Shown piece after piece: positions 15,285 through 23,762 of a stretch of 31,708 nucleotides of DNA (positions are counted from its first letter, which is position 1; every line of letters begins with the position of its first letter). The stretch spans positions 94,269-125,976 of the forward strand of contig DIZL01000019.1 in NCBI GenBank assembly GCA_002429385.1, given 5' to 3'. The DNA is from Prolixibacteraceae bacterium UBA6029 (GTDB taxonomy: Bacteria > Bacteroidota > Bacteroidia > Bacteroidales > Prolixibacteraceae). The notes beneath the pieces were generated by a model. It was not told the DNA's origin and did no database searches. It worked only from the letters and a program-made list of their open reading frames with translations. The position numbers and the translations under genes are program-made.

Positions 15285-16631
15285 CTACTCTAATGCGAAA
15301 TTTATTGGTACCGTATAACTCACTCTAACAGTCTTACCACTTTGACGACCAGGGATCCATTTTGGCATTTCTTTAACTATCCGTAAAGCTTCAGCATCCA
15401 ACAATGGATCAACAAATCTCGTTACTTTTACATGAGTTATGGAACCATTCTTTTCTACAATAAAACTTACAAAGACCTTTCCCTGAATACCTTTTTCCGC
15501 TGCTTCCATTGGATATCGGACTTTGCCTGATAAATAACCTCTTAGAGCATTTTCTCCACCGTTGTATTCAGGCATTTGTTCTACAAAGGAATAGGGAGTG
15601 TCTTCATCAGAATCTTCCTTTTGTATAAGCGAATCAGCTATTGCTTTTAGTCTCGATTGCAGACCATCCTTTGTCAGGATAAGATTCATATAAAGTTTAC
15701 TCGCTACTGGAACATCTTCAACTGTTGCCGGATTGAATCCATGAAAATCACCAAAAACAGCCTTAAGTATTTCAACATTTGTAGCATTTGCTGTACTAGC
15801 ATTAATATCTTTAGGATTACTATTTGTCAGATTATCAATTTTTAGAATGCCACCTTGTTTGTCAATAGTCATATCCAGATGAATTGTTCGAACAAAATCC
15901 TGACTCAACTCTTTCACACATTTAAGTTCTGATGTTTTCCCTTTGAGATAATCGTTAAATGCATTATCTCCATCTCTGTATTTTGCCAATTTATCAGGTA
16001 ATTCAAAGATTATATCCTGAATAACCACCTCTCCTGAAATAAGTTTTCCACCCGAGTAAACACCTTTTTTTAAAAGAGTCCCAGATTCGTCAAATTTTTG
16101 AAATTCACCATTCTTCAAATTGTATCTGTAGTTTCCGGAAAAACTCAATTGACCGTTTGGATACCACATCTTGTATTCTCCATTCAATATCCTCTCACTG
16201 CCTGAAAGAACCATTTGCATTTTCCCGTTTGGATAAAAAAAAGTTTGCCGTTGCAAATTCCCCTCTTTATAAAACAGTTCACTGGTAACTGACTTATCTT
16301 CATCATACTCTTTCTTCATTCCATCAACTAGTAATTCACCTTTTCTTACATATTCATCAAGATTATACAGATTGAATTTTTCTCCTTTAAAAAGCAATTG
16401 CGTGTTGGTTTTGAGAATGCCTTTTTTTTTGAATACTGAAATAACAACATGGTCAATTCTGACTGAGTCGTAATCAACCACCATTTCGCTTGCAGTACCT
16501 GTATTTACCGGGATTCGTTTACTACCGGCAATTTTGAAGGTATGTGTTATTTCAGTTTTTTGCGAATAGGCTTGCTGAACTTGGAATCCAGAGATAATTA
16601 AAACGAGTAAAAGGAAGGTATTAATTTTCAT
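15285..16631 (-). CDS. MORN-repeat protein with C-terminal TonB domain, paralogue 2
   Basis: The 448-residue product has the same architecture as paralogue 1 and aligns along its whole length. It has a signal peptide ending near AYSQ, MORN-variant repeats (FFYPNGKMQMVLSGSER, GEYKMWYPNGQLSFSGNY, NGEFQKFDESG) and a degenerate TonB-like segment (LDMTIDKQGGILKIDNL). The C-terminal TonB domain has GGENALRGYLSGKVRYP, GIQGKVFVSFIVEKNG, MPKWIPGRQSG and YTVPINF. Paralogue 2 has a roughly 10-residue insertion (NASTANATNVEIL region) relative to paralogue 1. The tandem pair shows a local duplication and may be one transcript. Substrate and partner are unknown; envelope localisation is well supported. Confidence 0.85.
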   Translation of the reverse strand: MKINTFLLLVLIISGFQVQQAYSQKTEITHTFKIAGSKRIPVNTGTASEMVVDYDSVRIDHVVISVFKKKGILKTNTQLLFKGEKFNLYNLDEYVRKGELLVDGMKKEYDEDKSVTSELFYKEGNLQRQTFFYPNGKMQMVLSGSERILNGEYKMWYPNGQLSFSGNYRYNLKNGEFQKFDESGTLLKKGVYSGGKLISGEVVIQDIIFELPDKLAKYRDGDNAFNDYLKGKTSELKCVKELSQDFVRTIHLDMTIDKQGGILKIDNLTNSNPKDINASTANATNVEILKAVFGDFHGFNPATVEDVPVASKLYMNLILTKDGLQSRLKAIADSLIQKEDSDEDTPYSFVEQMPEYNGGENALRGYLSGKVRYPMEAAEKGIQGKVFVSFIVEKNGSITHVKVTRFVDPLLDAEALRIVKEMPKWIPGRQSGKTVRVSYTVPINFALE

Positions 16632-16749
16632 TGTTTCCTAAATATGAAAGAAAGGTATTTCCGGAAAATTCAACTCTGGTTAATACCTTATCACAAAGCA
16701 AGACATTTTATATTCAATAAATGATGATTTGAATCTTGAATTCTCATTT

Positions 16750-17484
16750 TCATTGTCCCAGTTCCTGACGGATCATATCTTCAATCCGCTGGGTCAGCAG
16801 TGTAATGTCCATGCCTTTGGGATCAATGGGGTCGAATGCAGTCAATTTCAGGTGCACTCCCACCGTCATAGGGAAATAGCCGTGTTTCATCAGTTCATAA
16901 TTCCCATCAATCGCAAAGGGAACAATGAGCGCTGAAGGTGAAGTCTTAATGAGCGAGGCAATTCCGGCAGGCATAAAGGAATTTAGTTTTCCATCCTTTG
17001 TCCGGGTTCCTTCAGGAAAAATACAGGCAGCATAATTGTTTGCTTCAATGTGTTTTCCCAGCATCAGGATGTCTTTAACCGACTGCCTGGGATTTTTACG
17101 GTCAATCAACACCGAACCACCGTGGCGAAGATTATAGGAAATACTTGGTATCCATTTTCCCAACTCGACTTTAGAAATAAACTTCGGATGATTCTTACGA
17201 AACCCTACAATTACTGCAGGAATATCAAGTGTCGACTGATGATTGGCCACGATAATCAGCGGACGTCCCTGAGGTATCTTCTCCAGTCCCCGAAACGTGA
17301 TCTTTGTTCCCAATACCCAAAGGCTGTATAACAAGCCATAATTCATCACATCAACGACCCTTTTACGCACCTGATAGCCCCATATCCATTCGGTTAACAT
17401 CTGAATAGGATGAAAAATGCCTAACAGAAGTCCGAAGAAAAGTAAATAGATAGGAGTCAGAATAAAGGACAGTATTTTTTTCAT
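16750..17484 (-). CDS. plsC: 1-acyl-sn-glycerol-3-phosphate acyltransferase
   Basis: The 244-residue protein has a hydrophobic N-terminus (ILSFILTPIYLLFFGLLLGI). It has the acyltransferase motif I NHQSTLD (81-87), motif II near GSVLIDRKNPRQS, motif III FPEGTR (156-161) and motif IV-like LIVPFAIDG. PlsC transfers an acyl chain to position 2 of lysophosphatidic acid, giving phosphatidic acid for membrane lipids. Length and motif order are standard. The gene is divergent from the GH172 gene, with a perfect 17-bp inverted repeat (17539-17583) in the gap. The gene symbol rests on family, not on species-level comparison; several Bacteroidota carry more than one copy. Confidence 0.92.
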   Translation of the reverse strand: MKKILSFILTPIYLLFFGLLLGIFHPIQMLTEWIWGYQVRKRVVDVMNYGLLYSLWVLGTKITFRGLEKIPQGRPLIIVANHQSTLDIPAVIVGFRKNHPKFISKVELGKWIPSISYNLRHGGSVLIDRKNPRQSVKDILMLGKHIEANNYAACIFPEGTRTKDGKLNSFMPAGIASLIKTSPSALIVPFAIDGNYELMKHGYFPMTVGVHLKLTAFDPIDPKGMDITLLTQRIEDMIRQELGQ

Positions 17485-17538
17485 AGAGCATGTTTCGATT
17501 TAATCGTAAGCAAAATAATCAAAATAAATCAATTCTCA

Positions 17539-17583
17539 AACTTTCCCAAAGTTTATAATACTTGGATAAACTTTGGGAAAGTT
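17539..17583. repeat. perfect 17-bp inverted repeat between divergent genes
   Basis: AACTTTCCCAAAGTTTA at 17539-17555 is exactly reversed and complemented at 17567-17583 around an 11-base spacer. It lies 54 bases upstream of plsC and 130 bases upstream of the GH172 start. No converging genes need a terminator here, so an operator for one or both genes, or a mobile-element remnant, are the two readings. Confidence 0.8.
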
Positions 17584-17712
17584 CTCTTCTTAAAGTGGAC
17601 CTTTTACACTAAAAATGTTTTATAACAAGGGAAACTATAGAACTGGTTTAAACGATTAAGCAGATATTTGTAAAATAATCTCTTGAACGATTTAATCCTT
17701 AAACCACATATC

Positions 17713-18903
17713 ATGAAACAAATTGTTATCCTGTTAATGCTTGTTTTTAGTTTCAGTGTTCTGTTTTCTCAGAATTCCTCTACTGAAATGTTATCACTAT
17801 CACAGATCAAAAAGAATGTAAAGACCAAACGGGTCAGCAGCTATGACAAAACCGGCGGAAACGGCGACTGCTGGGGTGGAATTACCTCTGGTCAAAAAAA
17901 AACCATTATGGACGTAAAAGGTGCAGGGATCATCGACCATATCTGGATTACTATTGCACCTGAAGCCCGGAAATTAAACCGAAACGACATTATCCTGCGG
18001 ATGTACTGGGATGGGAATACCTTTCCTTCTGTCGAATCTCCTATTGGCCCATTCTTTGGAAACGGATGGAACGAAACCTACGATTTCGTGAGTGTGCCAC
18101 TATCGGTTACCCCAGGCTGGGGAAAATCGTACGTCAGCTACTTTGCCATGCCTTTTGCCAAGGGCGCCAGAATTGAGATCGAAAACCAGTCCAGCGAAAC
18201 CATTCAGTCGTTCTATTTCAACATCGATTATACCGAAATGCCTGAACTGCCTGAAAACTCAGGACGTTTCCATGCATGGTTCAATCATCAGATCACAGAT
18301 GCCCTTCCCGGAGGAGAAAACGAATGGGGATTATTAGGCGAAACCGGAAAAAATCCAAATGGTAAAGGCAATTATTTATTTGCCGATATCCAGGGAAAAG
18401 GCCAGTTTGTAGGGGTGAATTACTATGTCAATTGCCCTTCAACCATGTGGTATGGCGAAGGTGACGAAATGGTTTTTATTGATGGCGATACCATCCCAAC
18501 GCTAAACGGTACAGGTACCGAAGATTTTTTCAACACTTCCTGGTGTCCGAAGGAGTTGTTTTCGCATCCCTATTTCGGATATCCCCGCGTCAATGGAGAA
18601 ACCGGATGGCTTGGACGAACCCATATTTACCGCTTCTTTATTGCTGACCCGGTTTATTTCGACCGCTCCTGCAAATTCACCATCGAACATGGCCATAACA
18701 ACAATCTGACACTGGATCTTGCCTCTGTAGCCTATTGGTACCAGGACAAAGCGACAAAGTTGCCTGCGCCTTTAACCAAAGAACAACGCAGATACAAAGG
18801 AGTCATCGGAGCATCTGAAATTCATAAGTGGAGAGATGCATGGAGAAGAGACAATGGTTCGAACAGCGAACTTTGGGGTGATGAAAAGAAGGAAGGTAAA
18901 TAA
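17713..18903 (+). CDS. GH172 (former DUF2961) glycoside hydrolase, exported
   Basis: From the ATG at 17713 the product has 396 residues and starts MKQIVILLMLVFSFSVLFSQ, a clean signal peptide. The frame also opens at 17683, but the ten extra residues would bury that signal. The body shows GH172/DUF2961 blocks: GAGIIDHIWITI, RMYWDGNTFPSVESPIGPFF, WYGEGDEMVFIDGD, the highly conserved GTGTEDFF (with a likely catalytic Glu), and HIYRFFIADPVYF. The family forms trimers or hexamers. Characterised members act on alpha-D-fructofuranosides, difructose anhydrides and D-arabinan, so the substrate here is open. It acts outside the cytoplasm. No polysaccharide-utilisation genes flank it. A terminator follows at 18917-18957. 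Confidence 0.9.
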   Translation: MKQIVILLMLVFSFSVLFSQNSSTEMLSLSQIKKNVKTKRVSSYDKTGGNGDCWGGITSGQKKTIMDVKGAGIIDHIWITIAPEARKLNRNDIILRMYWDGNTFPSVESPIGPFFGNGWNETYDFVSVPLSVTPGWGKSYVSYFAMPFAKGARIEIENQSSETIQSFYFNIDYTEMPELPENSGRFHAWFNHQITDALPGGENEWGLLGETGKNPNGKGNYLFADIQGKGQFVGVNYYVNCPSTMWYGEGDEMVFIDGDTIPTLNGTGTEDFFNTSWCPKELFSHPYFGYPRVNGETGWLGRTHIYRFFIADPVYFDRSCKFTIEHGHNNNLTLDLASVAYWYQDKATKLPAPLTKEQRRYKGVIGASEIHKWRDAWRRDNGSNSELWGDEKKEGK

Positions 18904-18916
18904 TTAAAGGACTCGA

Positions 18917-18957
18917 TCCAGGACAAAGACTTATCAAAAGTGAGTTTTTGTCTTGGA
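18917..18957 (+). terminator. hairpin terminator after the GH172 gene
   Basis: The arms 18917-18930 and 18944-18957 form 14 pairs, two of them G-U in the RNA, followed by a T-rich stretch (TTATTTTAT). The T-rich part overlaps the end of the toxin gene on the other strand. Confidence 0.65.
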
Positions 18958-19284
18958 TTATTTTATCAGATCGGCGAATATTCTAATAAAATTGAGAAGT
19001 TCGTAAGAAGATAATTTACCCAAATTAGCAATCATTTCTTCTTGTTTTAAGGTAACAATCCGGTCAACCTTTATGACAGATTGAACCCGCAGGTTGTTTG
19101 TTTTACTAGGATTAACCAAGATTTCATTTTTATTCAGTGAATCAGGAACAACTGAACTAATCGCTGATATTACCAGATCTTTATACCTATCTGCAGTTTC
19201 TGTAATAACAACAGCTGGTCGAACTTTTGTGGTTTTAAAATCTGCAAAAGGAAATGGTATTAATATAACGTCTCCTGTTTTCAT
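18958..19284 (-). CDS. MazF/PemK-family toxin (endoribonuclease)
   Basis: The 108-residue protein starts MKTGDVILIPFPFADFKTTK and continues VRPAVVITETADRYKDLVI, then SSVVPDSLNKNEILVN, LRVQSVIKVDRIVTL and a C-terminal helix. This is the SH3-like beta-barrel order of MazF/PemK toxins: a GDVxxxxFP start, RPAVV strand and KxDRI strand. Such toxins cleave mRNA or other RNA at short sequences. It begins 5 bases after its probable antitoxin. It would act in the cytoplasm and be neutralised by direct binding. The cleavage site cannot be predicted from sequence. Confidence 0.88.
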   Translation of the reverse strand: MKTGDVILIPFPFADFKTTKVRPAVVITETADRYKDLVISAISSVVPDSLNKNEILVNPSKTNNLRVQSVIKVDRIVTLKQEEMIANLGKLSSYELLNFIRIFADLIK

Positions 19285-19289
19285 AATAA

Positions 19290-19505
19290 TTACTGTTTTG
19301 GGTTCAGAAAATCCTGATAGATATCTTCCCTGATGTCATTCCAAAACTCTAACCCGGATGTTTGTGAGGTAAAATCCCTGAGTTCCAAATCTATTGGATC
19401 AATTTCCTCCAGAAATGTCACAATTACCTTATATTTTCTATGATCTGTCAAATTATCCAATAACTGAACAGATTGGCCATCATAAATACCTTTTACTGCT
19501 AACAT
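19290..19505 (-). CDS. antitoxin of the MazF/PemK-type pair
   Basis: The 71-residue protein starts MLAVKGIYDGQSVQLLDNL, then YKVIVTFLEEIDP, and ends in an acidic tail (FWNDIREDIYQDFLNPKQ). The N-terminal strand pair resembles the DUF104/AF2212-like antitoxin type (VKGIYDGxSxxLL...VxVTFLEE). The acidic C-terminus is what would wrap the toxin. It precedes the toxin by 5 bases, the usual antitoxin-first order. An exact TAnnTTTG box lies 13 bases upstream of the start, so the leader is very short. Confidence 0.8.
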   Translation of the reverse strand: MLAVKGIYDGQSVQLLDNLTDHRKYKVIVTFLEEIDPIDLELRDFTSQTSGLEFWNDIREDIYQDFLNPKQ

Positions 19506-19518
19506 GACTTTTTTTTAT

Positions 19519-19526
19519 CAAAGATA
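19519..19526 (-). promoter_or_regulatory. TAnnTTTG -7 box of the toxin-antitoxin operon
   Basis: On the minus strand the bases read TATCTTTG, an exact consensus match, 13 bases before the antitoxin start codon. Confidence 0.55.
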
Positions 19527-19799
19527 GCAATTTTATAGAGTTTTAAAGTCGTTTATAACAGTGAACTACAGTTGGGAAATTTCTTTTAACATTTCAGGAT
19601 TTTTTATTCATACCAATCATTCGGTGTGTTTTATTCCCACAAATATTTTATCCTTAAGCTTCGAATGAGTTTATGCGAAAGTCTGACGATACGGTTCAGA
19701 AATAAACTCCCTGACTACGGACTCCAATTTTCTCTCCATTCAGATGTTTTTCAGGAAAGCAATGAACCTGCTTTCGACCTGCACGGAATATATCCGGGA
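19527..19799. other. intergenic stretch, no gene supported
   Basis: A plus frame from 19626 opens 72 codons but resembles nothing known, and no start signal or partner supports it. No strong hairpin was seen before the repeat element that follows. Confidence 0.35.
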
Positions 19800-19946
19800 A
19801 GGGATTGCGCTGTATTCGGGCCTTATAATTTAATTTGCAATTGATTTCTATCTGTATTGAAACGTGGAATTAAACACAGATAAAACACAGATAGAAGACA
19901 GATGATAAGAAGAGATCCTTGCCCAATCCCTGCCCAATCCCAATCC
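19800..19946. repeat. second 11-base-unit fold-back element, decayed
   Basis: On the right, three 11-base inner units run without gaps: ACAGATAAAAC (19876-19886), ACAGATAGAAG (19887-19897) and ACAGATGATAA (19898-19908). Outer units TTGCCCAATCC (19919-19929) and CTGCCCAATCC (19930-19940) follow, then CAATCC. On the left there is a single inner match TCTATCTGT (19847-19855), the reverse complement of ACAGATAGA. A single outer match AGGGATTGCGC (19800-19810) differs by one base from the reverse complement of the outer unit. The plan is the same as at 9739-9920, with the left arm reduced and with unrelated unit sequences. Confidence 0.7.
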
Positions 19947-20168
19947 GAATGCAGTTTGGCATGCGACATTATTTCTCTGGTCGGTCATCTTTGGGGATGG
20001 CCTTTCTGCAAACAAACATATTGAAGGGACATATGAGCCGGATTACTTTATAAGCAAATAATTTCCCGTTATTCAAAGAGTGATTTACAGGAGCTTCCGA
20101 CTTTCTCACAAGTTTTTTGTTTCTTTGCCCCATAGCACACGGGAACTCAAACATTATTTTAAATTCAC
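19947..20168. other. upstream region of the DUF1456 gene
   Basis: A minus-strand frame of 61 codons at 19969-20154 is possible but has no recognisable family. No exact -7 box was found; TTTCTTTG at about 20120 has one mismatch. Confidence 0.3.
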
Positions 20169-20489
20169 ATGACTAATAACGATATACTCAAAAAGCTGCG
20201 TGTAGCGCTCAAACTTCGTGACGAAGACATCATTGAAATATTATTGCTAGTCGATTTTAAGGTCACTAAAAGTGAGGTAAATGCTTTATTCCGGACGGAA
20301 GACCACCCAAACTACAAGGAATGCGGCGATCAGTTGCTCCGTAATTTTCTGAACGGTCTGATCATTTATAAGCGTGGACTTGCGGTTGAGAAAAAGAAGA
20401 CAGTTCCCGATAAAGGAACAGCGGAAAAAGAAAAGCCAAAGATTATTGTCAAAAAATCTTTAAAACTAAAAGGCAAAGACGATAGATAA
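20169..20489 (+). CDS. DUF1456 family protein, single domain
   Basis: The 106-residue protein begins MTNNDILKKLRVALKLRDED, then ALFRTEDHPNYKECGDQLL and RNFLNGLIIYKRG, which is one DUF1456 unit (compare E. coli YehS). YehS-type proteins carry two units in about 150 residues. Here only one is present, followed by a lysine-rich, disordered tail (EKKKTVPDKGTAEKEKPK, then KKSLKLKGKDDR). Function of the family is unknown. The protein is cytoplasmic and strongly basic at the C-terminus, which could favour nucleic-acid contact (inference). It is monocistronic and convergent with the following minus-strand gene. Confidence 0.85.
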   Translation: MTNNDILKKLRVALKLRDEDIIEILLLVDFKVTKSEVNALFRTEDHPNYKECGDQLLRNFLNGLIIYKRGLAVEKKKTVPDKGTAEKEKPKIIVKKSLKLKGKDDR

Positions 20490-20520
20490 GTCTTATAATT
20501 ACTTCAAACAATTTTCCTTC

Positions 20521-21366
20521 TTACTTTATACTTTTCCCTTGACTTTCAGGCATCTTAGGCCTCCCTGCTTCAATCCATGCGGTATAGATTAATTCGGCCA
20601 GCGTTTTTGACGATTCCCGGAGTAGCTTAATCGTAAACAAACTGGTCTTGCCCCAAAGGCTTTCGTAATAGCTGTCCTTGTATTGTCTACCCGCTTGTTC
20701 GTAGGCCTGCTGATCAGCCTGAAGTAATAATCCGATATATGAATTATTGACGTATAAGTAGTTGAAAATAAATGGCTGAACCTTGTTAACCTTATGGATT
20801 TTGGAGATCTTGAACTGAACTTTATCAATATAACGGTCGATCATGGTTTCTTCATATCGCCTGTGAATTCCGTTTTGTGAAGTCAACTGTCCATTGTAAT
20901 TGGCTGTGATGTGAAGTGGCATAAAGCCATCGCCTACATAGTGGCCCAGATTGGCTGCGGTTAAGGCTGCATGGTCCCAATTCCCGGTTTTGAAATCATG
21001 CACCAGTGCATGATAAGTTGAATCGGTTGTCCAGGGCAAGGTTCCGTTTTTAATGACTTTCGCTTTTCCGTATTTGGTGCAGGCTGCATTAAAATCTTCA
21101 ACAATCTTGTGCTTTTTAGTAAAGTCATCGTAAATGTCAATGTCAATGAAATGTTTGACGAATTCGTTCTTGTCGGTTCTCTTCAGTTGGTCAGGGTCCG
21201 AAGCATGATCAGCCAGAATGGGCGCCCAGACTTTCAGCTGCTGAAGCTCTTTCGGGAAAAATTCGACACAAGAACTATTGATTTTACGGTGTGCTTTTTC
21301 GCCCCAGCTGGATAAGCTGATAAGCACTACAAATAGAATGGAGTATCGGGTCAGGTTAGTTTTCAT
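20521..21366 (-). CDS. exported zinc-dependent phospholipase C / S1-P1 nuclease-like enzyme
   Basis: The 281-residue product has a signal peptide (MKTNLTRYSILFVVLISLSS) that should be cut before W21-G-E-K-A-H26, giving an N-terminal Trp. In both S1/P1 nucleases and phospholipase C the N-terminal Trp and the nearby His bind zinc. Further likely ligands are D57 (ASDPD), H72 (VKHFIDID), H142 and D146 in GHYVGDGFMPLH, and H152. The loop GIHRRYEETMI follows. The all-helical trinuclear-zinc fold is therefore well supported. Whether it cuts nucleic acids or phospholipids cannot be told; Bacteroidota homologues are annotated both ways. It would act in the periplasm or outside. Confidence 0.82.
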   Translation of the reverse strand: MKTNLTRYSILFVVLISLSSWGEKAHRKINSSCVEFFPKELQQLKVWAPILADHASDPDQLKRTDKNEFVKHFIDIDIYDDFTKKHKIVEDFNAACTKYGKAKVIKNGTLPWTTDSTYHALVHDFKTGNWDHAALTAANLGHYVGDGFMPLHITANYNGQLTSQNGIHRRYEETMIDRYIDKVQFKISKIHKVNKVQPFIFNYLYVNNSYIGLLLQADQQAYEQAGRQYKDSYYESLWGKTSLFTIKLLRESSKTLAELIYTAWIEAGRPKMPESQGKSIK

Positions 21367-21420
21367 TAGATAAAATTTGAAGGGGATAAATGTAGAATAA
21401 TATTCAGGACAGAGAGCATA

Positions 21421-21479
21421 AAAACAAATTGATTTCCCCCATTTACATCCTTTTTAGCGTAAATGAAGAAAATCAATTT
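21421..21479 (-). terminator. long hairpin terminator after the sialate O-acetylesterase gene
   Basis: The 21-base arms 21426-21446 and 21459-21479 pair fully in the minus-strand RNA if three G-U pairs are allowed; in the plus-strand RNA these would be A-C mismatches. A GTTTTTATG tract follows on the minus strand. It begins 22 bases after the esterase stop codon. Confidence 0.8.
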
Positions 21480-21500
21480 AAATAAAGGAACTTCAATAAT

Positions 21501-23447
21501 CTATTTTGTAATCCCCGGCCAGTCGTCTGTCCTGAAAGGATTGGCAGGAAGTCCTTCCTTATTGTATAAATTTAGATCGTCTGGATTATCGGCCCAACCA
21601 TAGCGAACGGCTATCGGTGACTGAACTTCATCTGAATGCATCACAACTGTATTGTCGCTCATCACTATAGCTTTGGCCCAATGGAATTTCTTGTCGGCTC
21701 CGGCTATTGCAAATCCGTTGATGTAACCATATTTGTTGTTTACTTTTAACCCTGTACCAGTATTGCTGAATTTTACAACTGCAGTTTTGCCTTCAACTTT
21801 CATGCTTTCATAGGTGGGGCCTGTATAAACGATGTCTTTCCCATAGATTATTTTCAATGCGTTCAAGGCCAGGCGTTTTCCAACATCCTGTTTATTGGTT
21901 GGATGGATGTTGGTTCCGTCGCCAATATCAATCGCTGAAGCCATACCGGTGTTAGGTAATTTCAGGGTCATGGTCTGTGCTTCGCGTAATTCAGCCCAGC
22001 TGCTCTCGCCCGGTTGATCGACAGAAGGCATAAAGTTAGCCAGCTGCACCCAGATAAACGGGAAATCGCCCAACTGCCATTTAGCTCGCCAATCGGTAAT
22101 CAGGCTTGGGAATATCCTGCGGTATTGTTTTGCCCTTGTGGCATTGTTTTCACCCTGGTACCAGATTGCCCCCTTGATGCCGTAAGGCACAATGGGGTTG
22201 ATCATTCCGTTGAACAATAAGGTAGGAAATTCATTTGGTCCAACAGATATATTGGAGGTGACCTCAGTAAATTTAATTTTCCAGTCGCCTGCCAGGCTCA
22301 TCTTTGTTGGTCCGGCAAGTGCATACATATCCTCTGCCTTGCTATAGATTCCACCGCCGCCGCCGGTATCAGTCACTCTGATTGCAATCACATTCTTACC
22401 TTCCTTTAACGCTGATGCGGGAACTTTATACTTCCGGTCGATATCGTAACCTATGGTTTTCCCTACTTCTACACCATTTACCCAGCAAATATCGTTATCA
22501 TCGATCTTTGCAAGCGACAATTGAAGATCGGCAGAGTCTTGCTCTTTGGTCAGTACAAACGTTTTTCGGTACCAGCCGATTCCATCGATACCAACATAGC
22601 CTTGTTCTTCCCAAAGTTGAGGTGCTTTAATAGATTTCCAGGATGAATCGTCGAATCCGTTCTGTGTAAATCCCAACTGTACTCCATTGTCCCTGGTGGG
22701 AAATTCACCCAACAGGGTCTTCACTTTCTCCTTGATTGAAGCTCCATAATTGGCTAGGTCAGCCGTTTTGAGATCAGTCAGTCTTCCTGCTAAATCAGGA
22801 TCATTCTTGATCGTCTCCCCACTGATCCAGGTCTCGGCATCCGTTCCACCCCATGAGGTGTGAATCAGACCGATGGCAACATTCAGATCCTGATTGATTT
22901 TTCTACCGAAGAAATATCCAACAGCCGAAAATGCAGGTACTGTTTTTGGAGTGCAAACCGACCATTCTCCATTATCAAGATCCAAAACTGGATCTTTTGA
23001 CACTTTCTTGGAAACAGTAAAAAAGCGGATGTTCGGATAGTTGGCATTGGCAATTTCATCCAGAGCATTTTTAGTGCCGCTAACAGGGAATTCCATGTTT
23101 GACTGCCCTGAGCAGATCCAGACTTCTCCGATCATCACGTTGGTCATTTCAATGGTGTTTTTTCCTTTAAGGGTCAGGGTGTAAGGTCCACCGTACTCCA
23201 TCACCGGTAGTTTAGCCATCCATTTCCCGTCTTTACCGGGTTTGGCTTTTACAGTTTTGCCGTTCAGGGTAATACTCACCGATTCGTTTTTGTCGGCCCA
23301 GCCCCAGATAGTGTTTTCAATACCTTTCTGAAGAACCATGTTTGAACTGAAGATTCTTGCAGGTTTTACAATCGCGTAAGTGGTTTCGATTTGCCCGATT
23401 AGCAGTGAAAACAGTATAATCAGGACTGTAGGTTTAAAAGATTTCAT
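21501..23447 (-). CDS. sialate O-acetylesterase (SASA family), exported
   Basis: The 648-residue protein begins with a signal peptide ending near TTYA (residue 25). An N-terminal beta-domain follows, with ARIFSSNMVLQKG and TIWGWADKNESVSITLNGK. The SGNH-type nucleophile motif is VWICSGQSNMEFPVSG (Ser115), followed by GWADAETW-type sequence (SWGGTDAETWISG). A jelly-roll insertion at about 255-385 contains VTDTGGGGGIYSK. The motifs WYQGENN and IDIGDGTNIHPTNKQDVG carry the catalytic Asp/His. It removes O-acetyl groups from sialic acids or, in environmental Bacteroidota, from plant glycans such as xylan. It is a single gene with its own terminator. Length and domain order are normal. Confidence 0.92.
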   Translation of the reverse strand: MKSFKPTVLIILFSLLIGQIETTYAIVKPARIFSSNMVLQKGIENTIWGWADKNESVSITLNGKTVKAKPGKDGKWMAKLPVMEYGGPYTLTLKGKNTIEMTNVMIGEVWICSGQSNMEFPVSGTKNALDEIANANYPNIRFFTVSKKVSKDPVLDLDNGEWSVCTPKTVPAFSAVGYFFGRKINQDLNVAIGLIHTSWGGTDAETWISGETIKNDPDLAGRLTDLKTADLANYGASIKEKVKTLLGEFPTRDNGVQLGFTQNGFDDSSWKSIKAPQLWEEQGYVGIDGIGWYRKTFVLTKEQDSADLQLSLAKIDDNDICWVNGVEVGKTIGYDIDRKYKVPASALKEGKNVIAIRVTDTGGGGGIYSKAEDMYALAGPTKMSLAGDWKIKFTEVTSNISVGPNEFPTLLFNGMINPIVPYGIKGAIWYQGENNATRAKQYRRIFPSLITDWRAKWQLGDFPFIWVQLANFMPSVDQPGESSWAELREAQTMTLKLPNTGMASAIDIGDGTNIHPTNKQDVGKRLALNALKIIYGKDIVYTGPTYESMKVEGKTAVVKFSNTGTGLKVNNKYGYINGFAIAGADKKFHWAKAIVMSDNTVVMHSDEVQSPIAVRYGWADNPDDLNLYNKEGLPANPFRTDDWPGITK

Positions 23448-23762
23448 CGTTTAGTGAATTTGAAATAGTTGAATACAAATTTGCAGTTAATTTATGAACC
23501 TGAAAAGAGAAATCGTTAATTCATTCAATATGATTTACGATCCTGTAAAGAGTTTGGTTTTAAGACTAAATGAATCGATCAAATCCTTACGACACGATAA
23601 TTCAGTCTGCAAGAGCGATCTTTGGGATATGCTCTCTCTTTTGACTTTACGTATGTAAACCCTTAATCGACATTTATTTCATAAATGTAAATACGAAATC
23701 ACTACAATCCCAGATATCGGTGAATCTTGCGTTCAGATGGTGCGTTTTGCTCAGTAACGCTA
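23448..23762. other. intergenic region between esterase and envelope operon
   Basis: The stretch holds a small perfect hairpin, ACATTTAT/ATAAATGT, at 23670-23688, and a 5-bp AGAGC/GCTCT hairpin followed by a T-rich run near 23607-23640. Neither is a convincing terminator for the operon that ends at 23763. No gene was seen. Confidence 0.4.

Noticed and set aside
17615..17629. ATGTTTTATAACAAG, also found at 29851-29865
   Set aside because: A 15-base match in AT-rich sequence is expected about once by chance in a window this size, and the two flanks differ.
19626..19844. A 72-codon plus-strand frame
   Set aside because: No family, no promoter box, no partner; the composition is not convincing and no second line of support exists.
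19969..20154. A 61-codon minus-strand frame
   Set aside because: It lies in the upstream region of the DUF1456 gene, with no recognisable family or start signal.
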